Source of the DNA: Manduca sexta
Lineage: Eukaryota; Arthropoda; Insecta; Lepidoptera; Sphingidae
Assembly (NCBI RefSeq): GCF_014839805.1
Contig: NC_051132.1
Span: 4,030,001 to 4,094,000 of the forward strand
Length of the DNA stretch: 64,000 bases
Direction: 5' to 3'
A program made the position numbers and the translations under genes. Every line of letters begins with the position of its first letter. The first letter of the stretch is position 1. The notes below the pieces were generated by a model. That model made no database searches. It worked only from the letters and a program-made list of their open reading frames with translations, and was not told the DNA's origin. Shown here piece after piece: positions 1 through 10,700 of this stretch.

Positions 1-3000
1 GCTCGGCCACTTAATTATTAAACCTTTAATTAGCCTGCCCAGAGACAGCTGTGAGCCGACCTTGCGCACCTTTGTATGCACTATTTGCATCGCAAAAAGT
101 ATACATTTTTAAGCACAATTCATGTGAGCTTTTTGCTCGGCGCATGTAAAAAATGTTGGTCTGATCTCCCGGTTCTTTGTTGACATTTTAACTCGGTTAT
201 GTTGGTTTGCATAATATCGAAATGAACGTTGAACGTACGACGTCTCGATTGCATCTGCTGGAATTTAAAATTGCACACAGCGGGCAATTAAATGTGTATG
301 TAAAATTTTTATGACTTATCTAATTGGTCTGGTCTATTTTATAGGTTGGCGTTGCCTGAGGGAATTTTGAGTCGTTCTTTAATGGGACACGCGTGTTTTT
401 TTATATTCAATTGGCGCACGCGAGACTAAGATAGCTCAATTATAAAACCAAATTTTCCATGTTTATAGAAAATAATTTATGTCATCTACAGTGATGGACA
501 CCATAAACTGATACTCCTTTACGAACACGTTTCACGATGAGCAACCTAATAAAAACCCTCATTATTTATTAAAAATAATAAAAAATCATAATTATTTTTA
601 CATCATGATTTCGTAACTTATGTCACGTCACATAAGATTAAATGATGCAACACTGATTGCACCTGACGTTAATTTATAACGTTGGCAACACGCTGACCGT
701 TCTACAATATTGGAAAAAAATCTCCTTTGAATGCAATTAGTCGCATGATTGATTAAAAACGCGGAATAAATTCTTTGTGAGTCAATGCCTTTATTGTGTT
801 ATGAGCGTGGCGAAAATAGCCTAATTCTTAATTGAACTTTTGATTTAAAGAGTGAATTTATATATAACTAATATAGATTATGATATCTAATCACATAACT
901 GGTTTAGAAATAAATTGTTTTTAAGCAGACATAAAATTTCATGAGACAAATGGTTGAAGATCGTGGCATGAGATTCTCCGTCTGTCAAATTACATAGCAC
1001 TTTATTTCCGCATACGGCATACCTGTTCTTTATTCCATTGTTCCCTGTTCTACCATTGTAATTAAACCCGATTACAATGCAGGTAAAATAGGACATGACT
1101 TTATACTTTGGTCAATTTAATATTCAAATATTGCTACCTATTTGTCTTTGTAAATATTGAATTAATATTAGTATGTAGTTATTTTTATATGTCGAAGTTT
1201 TGTGTCCATCTATAGTGAGATTTTTTTAGTCTGATATATCTATAGAACTATCTAGTATGAATAATAAAAAAAAAAATAGTTATGACTAATTCATATGATT
1301 ATAATTAAATATTTTGTTTTCACGGCTTGGTTCCTATCCCGCGTCTACAAAGTAAACGACTTTAAAGTTATAGTTGAGCGTGGTATACTAAAATTATCTA
1401 TTCACACGGCGTTATGTCTCTTAAACATGAAACTGACTCTTTGTGTCCACATATGCCATACTTTATAGCCACTAGATGCCCTTAAAAAGAAAATAAAATA
1501 GCGTTTTCGAGCTCAAGTTTTATCACAATCAAATTACGCCACATTAAGTTACGACACGGCCACGTCTCGACTATATTGAGTTACCAAAATAGCTAGCATG
1601 AGTTTAAATAGACTAACAAAGGAAGAACCCAACGTGCTAAGCATAAGTTTATGAGCAAAAAAATATGGCGGACTAGGTAGGTAGTGACCTATGATGACGC
1701 AATGCCAAAAACAGGCCACACTGCAGCCGACAGAGCCTCTGCCGGAGGTCAAGGAGGTTCATCGCGAAATATATTTCCCAATCTCACATGTGCTGACTGC
1801 CGACGTTGCTCGCTGCCGACGCAACATGCGAAAACGTCATTCATTTTGTCACTCCGACACGCGGCACGCGACTCGCGGCATCCAAATAAATGTAATCCAT
1901 TTTCAAAACCATCAAAACTTGTGACGTAAGCACAACCTATTCCATTTTCAAACATTAACAAATTGTTACGATTTAAAATGTATTTTTTTTTTTGTTAACG
2001 TTGGCGCGTTTTAAAACTTCATTTTGATATGTCGTCGAGGAGCGTCGTGGACTCGTGTCCGTGTCTATTTTGAACTCCCGATCGGACGTTCGCCCGGTTG
2101 TTGAACTGGAATAATTCGGCAAACACGGGCACATTACGCGCTTTTTAATCTCAAGATTTTACGATACCAGACCAGCTCGTGTGTTGTAATATGTGCATTT
2201 ATAATGTATTTGCGTTGTAATGATAATGTTTATTATTTTTTTCGACATGCTACTGTTTTGTAAATGATTTATATCGCGTAATTGTAATTTGGAACTGACA
2301 GATGTATTGTTTTTGACAAGTTACATTTAAAAGTTGTTCCTGCATTGGCAAATTATATGACACAATAATGTTAATTAATTGTAGCAACGATTACATTGGC
2401 GGTACAAATGAGCGCGGTGTTGTGTTTACGCGAAACTCCACGCAAACAAGCAGAGATGTTGCGCGTTAGTGTGTGTGACGCCGTGTGCAAGTGTGAGTTC
2501 GTAGTCTCTGTGTGTGTACGTGGAAGCGCGCGATGAAATAAAATATGTCCGGTCAACGAACTCGCGGTCGGTGCCATAAAAATCGCGATACTGGCCGAAA
2601 TTCAGACAGAAAACTTTAACATTACCTTATCACAGGAATAAAAATAAAACTGATATCTCGTCGCTACCCTAGGATAGTAGTTCTCCATTGAAATACACCA
2701 GACAAGTGTCCGAAAACAACCGAATATCGCGCCCGAGGAAATAGGATTACAGCTGTGCAATGAACTCTAATATGCAGCGTGCAGCTTCCGAGTTCGTCAC
2801 GGCGATAACTGTCCGCTTCTTTGTCTTAATGCTATAATCTTCAAATTGAAAAAAAAACACACACACACACACCACACAGTAACAAAAAAAATACTGCCAA
2901 ATCATTTCTGGAATTTAAATTTAGAAGCCAGGATGCCAATTTGATAAGTTGGCAGTAAATTAGATTTAAGAAATAAAAAGAAAATACTCACGTTCAAATT

Positions 3001-3110
3001 TGGAATGTTGAAACCGGAGCTATGATGCATGTGGTGAGAGATTTTTGTCCGCCGATGTTATTTCTATACATTTCCGGATTGCACGCGGCAGGCAGTCAGC
3101 TGATTTCCAT
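1..3110. other. Non-coding flank downstream of cluster B
   Basis: I find no LDPT motif, recognisable domain or repeat copy here. An (AC)n microsatellite lies at about 2858-2876. Two patches stand out by GC and CpG content against the AT-rich background: about 1680-1910 and about 2390-2580. The open frames over them (up to 81 codons) resemble nothing I recognise. Confidence 0.5.
2390..2580. promoter_or_regulatory. CpG-rich island, candidate promoter or 5' exon
   Basis: A GT- and CpG-rich stretch with repeated GTGTGTG and GCGCGCG-like words lies in an AT-rich context. It could be a promoter or first exon of a transcript not otherwise visible, or an enhancer. Only composition supports this. Confidence 0.2.
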
Positions 3111-3133
3111 CCGATGACCTTGTCACGTCCCTC

Positions 3134-3139
3134 TTTATT
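3134..3139 (-). terminator. AATAAA polyadenylation signal, cluster B
   Basis: AATAAA on the minus strand lies 32 nt after the stop of the last cluster B ORF. Cleavage 10-30 nt further would give an unspliced RNA of roughly 430-450 nt. More distal sites may also be used. Confidence 0.45.
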
Positions 3140-3170
3140 CATTCTATGTACAGGCGCGTGTTGTTATTGA

Positions 3171-3269
3171 TCAGTCAAAACGGTAATCGGTCCAAAACCT
3201 TCTTTTTCTACAGGACGATGTTTCCCCCGGACTGGAGCCTGTGAAAATTCTGCGTCGTCCGCAACACAT
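3171..3269 (-). CDS. Cluster B downstream ORF: 32-aa basic Cys-Cys peptide, hypothetical
   Basis: This ORF starts 8 nt after B4 with A at -3 and has 32 residues. It begins MCCGRRRIF, has SSCRKRR at residues 18-24, and ends in YRFD. It carries eight Arg/Lys and no LDPT motif, signal peptide or membrane segment. Its counterpart at 22540-22644 occupies the same last position in cluster A and shares Cys-Cys, Glu, SSxRK[K/R]R and a late Tyr. That parallel between diverged clusters is the main evidence for coding. Other insect mlpt/tal transcripts are reported to carry one extra, unrelated longer ORF; equivalence to those is possible but untested. The basic block could bind RNA or serve as a nuclear signal; function is unknown. 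Confidence 0.68.
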   Translation of the reverse strand: MCCGRRRIFTGSSPGETSSCRKRRFWTDYRFD

Positions 3270-3277
3270 GTTGATCG

Positions 3278-3310
3278 CTAGTAGATCTCTGTCGGGTCTA
3301 AGCCGATCAT
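3278..3310 (-). CDS. mlpt: Pri/Tal-type peptide B4, variant MIGLDPTEIY (10 aa)
   Basis: The fourth ORF reads MIGLDPTEIY and ends in TAG. It follows B3 by 8 nt and has A at -3. It keeps LDPT and the terminal Tyr, but Glu replaces the usual Gly. Placement and spacing say it belongs to the cluster. Whether the G-to-E peptide is active, weakened or an antagonist cannot be told from sequence. A stretch at 5' also differs from its neighbours: there is a single Ile-Gly before LDPT. Confidence 0.88.
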   Translation of the reverse strand: MIGLDPTEIY

Positions 3311-3318
3311 TGTTGTTT

Positions 3319-3354
3319 TTAATATTGCCCAGTAGGATCCAAAACTTTATCCAT
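3319..3354 (-). CDS. mlpt: Pri/Tal-type peptide B3, MDKVLDPTGQY (11 aa)
   Basis: The third ORF of cluster B reads MDKVLDPTGQY and ends in TAA, with G at -3. The spacer to B2 is 32 nt and has no ATG. The frame stays open upstream to about 3609, which would give a 96-residue protein. That longer frame would start upstream of the predicted start site and run through both TATA-like sequences, so the short ATG nearest the motif is preferred. Confidence 0.93.
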   Translation of the reverse strand: MDKVLDPTGQY

Positions 3355-3386
3355 TTCTAATAGGATTCTTATACAGACCGTATGAA

Positions 3387-3422
3387 TCAATACTGGCCGG
3401 TCGGGTCGAGGGTGAACTCCAT
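3387..3422 (-). CDS. mlpt: Pri/Tal-type peptide B2, MEFTLDPTGQY (11 aa)
   Basis: The second ORF of cluster B reads MEFTLDPTGQY and ends in TGA. It begins only 6 nt after the stop of B1, and A is at -3. The GQY ending is a form well known among insect members of the family. The tight spacing fits reinitiation or leaky scanning on one RNA. Nothing about it is degenerate. Confidence 0.94.
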   Translation of the reverse strand: MEFTLDPTGQY

Positions 3423-3428
3423 TGTAAT

Positions 3429-3467
3429 TTAGTAAAGTCCAGTAGGGTCCAGGGTGACAATATCCAT
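3429..3467 (-). CDS. mlpt: Pri/Tal-type peptide B1, MDIVTLDPTGLY (12 aa)
   Basis: This is the first ORF of cluster B. It reads MDIVTLDPTGLY and stops at TAA. Residues 6-12 are the LDPTGxY signature. The ATG has G at -3 and G at +4. It is the first ATG after the predicted start site. It shares the MDI opening and 12-residue length with the first ORF of cluster A (MDIKVLDPTGIY), which supports positional homology of the two leaders. In Drosophila such peptides work with Ubr3 to convert Shavenbaby into an activator. That role is inferred here from the family. Confidence 0.93.
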   Translation of the reverse strand: MDIVTLDPTGLY

Positions 3468-3505
3468 GACAGCACAGAACACAAAAGTTCGTAACACCGC
3501 GCGGG

Positions 3506-3513
3506 TTTTTATA
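3506..3513 (-). promoter_or_regulatory. Second TATA-like box, cluster B
   Basis: The minus strand reads TATAAAAA here. A start 30 nt downstream would fall near 3482 and give a leader of only about 15 nt. It could be an alternative promoter, or simply AT-rich leader sequence if the upstream TATA/initiator pair is used. Confidence 0.35.
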
Positions 3514-3551
3514 AAGCACAGTCGTGTAAACACGCGTACGTCTTCTCGGGC

Positions 3552-3583
3552 AATGAGTTGAGCGGCGCGGGCGCAGGTTTATA
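3552..3583 (-). promoter_or_regulatory. Core promoter of cluster B: TATA box plus initiator
   Basis: The minus strand has TATAAA (3583-3578) and, 29 nt downstream, TCATTG with its A at 3554. That is close to the arthropod initiator TCA[G/T]T[C/T]. Between them lies a CpG-rich stretch. The spacing is that of a classical focused RNA polymerase II promoter. The start gives an 87-nt leader without any ATG before ORF B1. Confidence 0.6.
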
Positions 3584-3673
3584 TGAGAAGCGGCATCCGC
3601 TACCGCCATCTGACGGCGAGTAGACGGAACCTCGGAATGTTTTCCTGACCAGTGATAGGGTTAACGCCGCGCC

Positions 3674-3702
3674 GGACAAAGTGAGTTCAACTGAGCTTGT
3701 CC
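3674..3702 (-). promoter_or_regulatory. Imperfect 29-bp palindrome with nuclear-receptor half-site
   Basis: Eleven of fourteen base pairs are symmetric around position 3688. It contains AGTTCA (3684-3689) followed after 2 nt by TGAGCT. The first matches the ecdysone-receptor half-site exactly. The second has one mismatch and a 2-nt rather than 1-nt spacer. It lies about 120-150 bp upstream of the predicted start. Pri is an ecdysone target in Drosophila, so an ecdysone response site is plausible but unproven. Confidence 0.3.
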
Positions 3703-6359
3703 GTTTCTTTATAAATCAATATTGCTTCAGATGACTCGCTTGGTGTTAAAGAGGTTCACATGTATTTTGTCGTTTTTATCTACAAATGATTTTTAAAACC
3801 AATGGAGTGCTTCAATGAATATACAAGAATCTGGTTTAACTAATTATTTAATTATACACATAGAATTAGCTCTAGTTCTACTGTTTGAACTTGAAAAAGT
3901 ATAAAATTTATAAAACATTTACTTCACCTTTTAATAGACCTGCTTTTTGTAATTTTTACTGAAGCACCCCATACAAGATCGTCATTTGAACAAAGAGCCA
4001 AGTTAATGAAATAAACATTAAAGATCGATAGCCTCGCAACATTTTCATCACAATAAGGGCAGGAACACACGTGATATTTAAGGCAAGGCTCGTCCATAAC
4101 GTCTACATTGTTGCGTGTATACACAGCTTAATATAGGACATTACCATAGAAATAGGGTAGAATACCTTCTGATCTCGGCTCTTTACTTCCTAGTGATATT
4201 TTATATCGAAGAATGTCGGTCGAATAATAGCGTGCGTTTAGAATAAGGCCTTGTTTAGCGTAAAAGGTGACTAAGATTCGGCGTCGTGGCGAAGTTCCTG
4301 TAAGTTTAATTTATTTGCAAGTTGCTGGATTTTTGCTGGAATGCGTGTGTTCCTGCAATCAATTACCCGAGTAACCATTCTTGAAAAAGTGCTTTGAGTC
4401 TAGTTCTGGGTATGGTATCCTAGATTAGGTTTTCGTTTTAAAAAATGTCCTGTCTAACTTTGAAATCTGAGTCCTTACTCAGATTTCAAAGTTAGACAGT
4501 GTTCTGAGTCTTAACTATATAGTTGGTAGGTCGCTAACATCATGCGACGAAAATAAACTTGGCAAAACGTCGGTGCACTACTTGCAACTGCTTTCTCTTT
4601 CGGGCTACATACAAGAGCCGGACTATATTATATGTTATGTTTATAAAAGTAAGCGAGAAGGCTAATTGGTTATCTGATGGTAAGTAAATCAGTAACGCCG
4701 AACAATAACAGATGTATTGAGAGTGCATCACCAAACTCGTGGAAAGAGTAATTAGATGAAAAGGCGATTATATAATTTATTTTATCATAATATAAAGTTT
4801 AGTCTTGTCTATTTACTAAATAGTGCTACAGATAAATAGAAAATTCTTTATTGTACACTACAAACAGCAAAAGAAAGTACTTAAAATACGTATAATGATA
4901 ATGGTATATTTTCGGTTCATCCATGACTTTATAATATAGATAAAATTACTTAAGTCTTGCTCTACCATATGTATCGAACTTAAGCCCTTAGTAACTGGCT
5001 TCCTAAGAAAGAACTTTATAAAACATTTTCCTTAAAATTGTGTTTTGTCTTCATAGTGCGTGAGTGCATGGGTTCAAACTCCTGTCCAAGCAGTTGGTGG
5101 GCAGAGGTCCAATTAATGCACCCACGGATTACTGAGGTTATTTACTTACCATGATGTAATGGAAGAGGCTATAGCTAAAAAAGTCTATTTGTGGGAAAAA
5201 CACGTATTTTTTTATTAAAACCATCATACAAATTTCCCTGAACAGGAGATGTAACTTAGCTCTCATCGCGCGCTGCGCAGTACAAGCTAAGTTTGAAGTA
5301 GTTAGAAGATAAAATAACATACACTAAGGTGCAAATTGAACTCTGACATCTAAGCAAAACATTTAAAGAAAGTGTTAAACTAATAAAGATAAATGAAAGA
5401 AAACAGACATTTAATTACTTAAGAAAGATACAAGCTCATAGAAAATGTCGTTAAAAGCAAGATTAACCCGTAAGATCAAATGAAAGTCATCAGCATTGAT
5501 TAAAATTTGCCTCGCACCCATCTGTGTAAAACTTTCTCTATCTTTGTAGTAATAGACGCGGCGGAATGCTGTTTTCCCTCCACTGTATCCACTGAGGGTC
5601 TAAAATATTTCCATACGCCATTAGCTGGTACAAAGTGAGAAATAACTCAAGGTCTGTTTTCAATAAATCTAGAATATGTGACCAAGACATAAAGGCCGGG
5701 AAATGTCGGAGAAATTACGAGATCGTAGTGTCGCCATGATTTAATATATCATTCAATTTGGATAGTCCGTTGCCTTGAGCAGTATTTTAATGGATTTTTA
5801 TTTTAATCTTGATGTTTATAAATGTGTTTTCATAGTGGATTAAATTTTAGATGTATTTATATGTAAATACATTATAAATATAGAAATAAATGTGAAACAT
5901 ATAATTCTATACACCGCTTGTGCGTAAAAGTAGATTTACATTACTATATTGATAATGGATGGATGTTGCTTAGATATGAGGGATGTCTCATTTTCCTTTA
6001 AAGATTATTTTACTCGGTTTTAAAAGATGTCAAGACGCGAATTGTTCCAAATAAATTATTATATAAAAATGTATACTGATTTGGTAACGAGCTATTTTCG
6101 CGTCTATATCCTGTTAATTTTAGTTGGATTAAACTAAATATTATTCTACGTATTAAATATCATTCTCTTCTTAACGTATAATTCCTCTTATTTCGATATT
6201 TTTTTTACTTGAAGTTATTTTATCGGATTATATAATAAATAATAATATGTAATTATTATAATAAATCTTTGTTTTACCAAAAATATTAATTGAACAAACA
6301 TCAAATACAGTACAGATTACAGATACTGAAAATGCAAAATAGTTAAATTGGGTATTAAA
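3703..6359. other. Non-coding region upstream of cluster B
   Basis: No coding signal is seen apart from the hairpin at 4450-4499. It lies directly 5' of cluster B and is a reasonable place for its enhancers, but no specific site is claimed. Confidence 0.4.
4450..4499. repeat. Perfect 23-bp inverted repeat with 4-nt loop
   Basis: The arms at 4450-4472 and 4477-4499 are exact reverse complements, separated by CCTT. The hairpin is unique in the window and not part of a repeat family seen here. It is shorter than a usual insect pre-miRNA. Confidence 0.85.
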
Positions 6360-6600
6360 ATTAAATTATTTTTTACGGATTTTATTGCGGTTTTAATATT
6401 TTAGTTTTCATCCCTCTCAGTAGTAGAGGAGGCCCGTGCTCAGCAGTGGGCGAGTATATAATACAGGGCTGATATTATTATTTCCCCCGACGTTTCGAAG
6501 ACTTTGCAGCCTTCATGGTCACGGGGGGGGGGGGACTGAGGTGTTGTTCAACCGCAAAGTCAAAGTTACAATATCTATCTACATTTTACAATTATACAAC
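6360..6600 (+). mobile_element. Small inverted-repeat element interrupted by a truncated SINE
   Basis: The left part (6360-6408) has TTTTACGGATTTTATTGCGG. The right part (6481 on) has CCCGACGTTTCGAAGACTTT followed by TTGCAGCCTTCATGG and a run of twelve G at 6523-6534. Between them sits a 72-bp SINE 3' end ending in CTGATATTATTA. The same GACGTTTCGAAGACTTTGCAG element recurs at 7.7, 17.6, 24.9, 26.0, 44.7 and 63.0 kb. Confidence 0.7.
6409..6480 (+). mobile_element. tRNA-derived SINE (family 1), 3' fragment
   Basis: Only the last 72 bp of the family is present, from ATCCCTCTCAGTAGTAGAGG to CTGATATTATTA. This is the usual 5'-truncated outcome of target-primed insertion. It sits inside the element at 6360-6600. 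Confidence 0.8.
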
Positions 6601-7659
6601 TTTTAAAATTTTAGCTGTTGGTGGTCCGATCTACGCAGAATGAGCTCACAGTGTCTTGAAGTCAAATTTCAAGTAAAATTGGGTGTTAATATTTTGATGA
6701 ACAAGTTTCCCTCGTGGCCACCCTACATGCCGGCAGCGATCAGCCTCTGGTTAGGAGCCAGTTGGCGTTTCCTTTTCCCTGTCCGAGTGAAAACTGCTTT
6801 CTTATCATGATATCCAATATGCGCAGATGTAATGCATATACCCTAGTATTTACGTGTGGGTATGGTCGCTAACAATCTATGTTGTTATTTATGTCTGTTT
6901 ATTAGATGTTTAATTATCTCTTGATATTGTTCGTGTCGTGAGTTAATTCTTAGCTTTTTGAGTTTCACTAACAGAGAGGTGACTTATTCTGGATAGTATT
7001 TGAAATACAGATACAAGATATAAAATATGTATTTTCATGTTATATCTAAAATATTTTTGAGTTTTTATTTATATCTTGAATTTAGATACAATGTTTTGAT
7101 ATTTTCGTATTTTATATATAAAATATTTACTAAAATACTTTTACTAATTTACGTATGCATTTGCAAATTTGAATGCAGCCGTAAAATTTTAATTTATTAA
7201 AGTCTATGATCAAGTAGATAGGTTTCCATTTAGGAGGGGGACACAATATCCAATTTTAACCTGGGAGGTGCAAAGCGTTTATTTACGTAGCAGGTAGTAA
7301 TAGTAAAAGTAGTAGGTAATCCCAATAATTTAACTTAAGTAAAGTTAAAGTTGAACTTAAGTAATTGGTAATAAGTCGCTGTGTTATTTGAAATCTCCGC
7401 ATGACAAGATGTCACAGCGTCCTTAGATGGTACAAAAATAATATATTTACTAAAAATACGCCCTTATTCGAATTAGAAATGTGCAAATCACGACATGGAT
7501 AAAAATGAGATATTTTACATTGATGTTTTTCTATTTCACGGTACATTGAGATTGAATAAACATTATAAAAGCGAAAAAAAATTGTATTACAATTCTCCAT
7601 GTCCGCTCTATATAATTTTACAACTCTTTGGTGAATATTATTAAATTTAAACAAAATAA

Positions 7660-7735
7660 CATTAAACTTAAACTATTTTTAGGATTTTATATTTTAATTT
7701 TCTCCCGACGTTTCGAAGAGTTTGCAGCCTTTGCA
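7660..7735 (+). mobile_element. Fragment of the GACGTTTCGAAGACTTTGCAG element
   Basis: It contains CCCGACGTTTCGAAGAGTTT and TTGCAGCC, matching the left half of the 6.4-kb copy. The 3' terminal part is missing. Confidence 0.65.
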
Positions 7736-10700
7736 CAAATTAAGATATAAAAACTTTGAAATATAGATTAATTTGAATGTCTTACATTTATGTTAACATA
7801 AGAATGATGTAAACAAAATAAATTTCCACATAACTGTACTCGATTGTATGTATTAGAAAACAAGTCTATACTTTAGATTTCTAGTTCCGCGATTTCTAAT
7901 CTGCGGACCGTTCCCTTTAACGCTACACAACGCTTGTTTGTAAGACCTTTGTCACATAACGTGTTTCCTTTAATTAGTAATTGTTATTATTGATTTTATG
8001 TCTTGGGATTACAGCTTAATTTTCTTTAGCAAATTGTTCATGTTAAAGAGAAGTGTGGAACATTTGTAATATTTTTTTTGGGTAATTGATCACAATTTAT
8101 AGATCATTATTTTTGATTAAGAAATGGAAAGATTACATGTAATTTTAAAGATTTATAAAGAATTATAAAAAATCTAATCTTTGTAACATTTTAATGTAAT
8201 TTTATTTCTTTTAAATTTCATGAATTGCAAATGCCCTGGACTACCGAAAATCTGAAGATAATGGAGAGTTCTTCGTTGACGAACAGTGGCTTGACTGCGT
8301 CCAAAGGGCACCGTGACCATCTACCAAGAACTGCTTTCATAGGCTACCATCGGCTCGACTTGACAATATCTATAGGCCACCGTGACCATCATGAATTACC
8401 TTGATAGACTACAACAAAACATTAATATGTGTTGTAATTATGTAACATTTAAATATTTTTACATAATTTGATAATCTATTAACAATAGAATTGCACCTGG
8501 TCAACGAACTGCACTTGTTCGAAGTAAAAAACAAATTTATGGGTATATCAAAATTTAGTTAAATTAGATAAGGTCGTAGAACCACGCCAAAATCTTAACC
8601 CACGTTATATACATATAGAGATAATACCACCAATCAAGATATTAATGGCTTTATAGCAAATTAAAGTTTTCTTAATAATCCGTTTACGCATTTGGTCAAG
8701 TATAGATAGATAAAAGTAACCTTTACGTCTTCACAACAACTTGGAATCCCTTCTACATTGTAATAGTCTGATCTATAACCAATGTAGTTTCAAAATCTGG
8801 TTGGTGCATAGAACTCTTGCTATATTTTGAAAGTCTTGTCATCTAACCATTGGCATTTGATTAAGTGGTTAGTTTCTCCTATGCAAGAGTCCATCTGCGA
8901 TCATATCGTCTGAGGTGTACAGGGCTCGTGTTGTAGCCTTTTAGCTAATAAATACATAAATTACTTAGTCATGTTCTGTACAAAACATTATAGATTGATA
9001 TTTGGACTATAATCAACTTGTCACTTCATCCAGCATAAATAGCACCTCTGTGTAAACACTTTCACATAATTTCATATAATACAAATAAAATATCAAGTTA
9101 GCCAAGAAACGTCGAGGTGCGGTCAAACTTTCTGATGAAGCCGATCTCATATGGCGTTCAGTTTCACCGCTCGCTGCGCACGCGCATCGTATAGTAATGG
9201 ACGGCTGTTAATTCCCAACGCGTCGCCTCTTGCGCAATATTCTGATATCCTCAGTTTAACACTAGACACGGGCGTTTTTTTACATTTGTCAGCGGAATTA
9301 CAAATGAGTTTTTTGGTAAAAGTTGATTGCTCCGTCTGTCATGAGTTCTTTGACATTGATTTGTTATATTGAATATGAATTTTGATATGCAAAACAATAA
9401 TCTATTGTCAGATTGTACTGAAGTAAATATTTATTTAATATTCCTGTATATTTCACGCACTTGTAGCAGTTACGTCTATATAAGAAGTTATGTCTTCAAA
9501 TTGGTCACTTAACCGTCAGTCGTCAAACGTGGTATATTCAAAATGGTTGTACGACCTGTCAAAGGAACGGATTACTTCCTTATTTTAAATTCTCCAAATT
9601 ATTTTAGAACATGGTCTGACTAGGAATTAGTTTTCAGAATCTAAGCCATTCCTTTTCAGAGCCTTGTTCTAAGTTCTTAAGTCTTCCGAAACTGTCGAAA
9701 TCCTTTACACGTGTCGTCATTCCCTTCACCTTAATAACGTAGTATGTAAAGTGCGACCGTTTCGAAAAATCCATTAGTAGGCACAAGGGCTTGGACTCGC
9801 GAGGACTCACGAGTAGCGCCAGTGTGGGTCACAGAATTCAAAATAAAAACTGTTGCTAGCGGCGAAAGGTTCATATTATAATGCTATGCAAACCTATCAC
9901 ATAGTTACCTAATATAAATAAATTATATTGCATAGTGTATAAACTGTATTCCTTTTTTAAAATTGTTTTGCTGTGTCTTGTTCCTTTAAGATTTCGTTAT
10001 AGGTTTCAGATGAACTGATGAAAAAATTATATTTATATATTCTTTCATATTCTAAGCTAGTTCCTTTTTCAAATATAATACTCATCAAGTTGGTTAAAAT
10101 GTATTAATTAAGATAACTGATTTTTTCTTATAGACAAAGGAAAACGTTATAATTAAATTTATAGAATAACTTTATAAAACATTTTGTTTGCAGCACACAA
10201 CTATTGAATCCGTCTATGCTTAAGTATATGTATATGGTATATATATGTATGTAGTGATAGCGTGCATGTTGCAGTGTCAATTTCTAACAAACGTGACGTC
10301 AGCATTGTAATTGAGAAGCGCACCAAGTAGTAAATATATATAATGGCGATTGGAGAGAGCGAGCTTACTTACGATGCGACACCTAGCTTTGTTTAGATGC
10401 ATTTTTAAACAGAGAAATGATTGGAGTCGACACAAATTAAAACAATGTTGACCAGATTTACTGAGATTGAATTTGTGAAATATGTGTTTTCGTATATGAT
10501 TTTAGATATTTTTTATTTGATTATTACCAAATAGTATCATTAGTGGATATTTTGTTCAAACTGTAACGAACAAATGTTGTGAGTTCCAGTTAATAAAAAA
10601 AAAACAAGTCTCGAGTATAAAACGAATTAAGATCTCTTCACGATGGAATGGATTCCTTGACGAATATAAATATAGACTATCCCAGTCATTAAGGTACGTA

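Larger units (their letters stand above)
3134..3554 (-). other. mlpt: mlpt/tal/pri cluster B: predicted polycistronic small-ORF transcription unit
   Basis: The span runs from a predicted start site (A at 3554) to an AATAAA signal. It holds five consecutive ORFs on the minus strand: four LDPT peptides and one 32-residue basic ORF, separated by 6, 32, 8 and 8 nt. Reading from 3554, the five ATGs present are exactly the five ORF starts. The leader is 87 nt and has no ATG. No intron is needed. The family is the insect mille-pattes/tarsal-less/polished rice gene, known for a single RNA that codes several tiny peptides. Compactness and canonical LDPTGQY endings make this the more conventional of the two clusters. 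The transcript ends are predictions. Confidence 0.85.

Noticed and set aside
1684..1929. An 81-codon plus frame in a GC-richer patch
   Set aside because: No motif, several overlapping frames on both strands, and no start or splice context that favours one.
3319..3609. A 96-codon minus frame ending in MDKVLDPTGQY
   Set aside because: Its upstream part crosses the predicted TATA boxes and leader and overlaps other LDPT ORFs. The 11-residue ORF at its end is the family-typical product.
6523..6534. G-run as a G-quadruplex or regulatory element
   Set aside because: A single homopolymer inside a repeat element, likely slippage; the same holds for 47486-47496.
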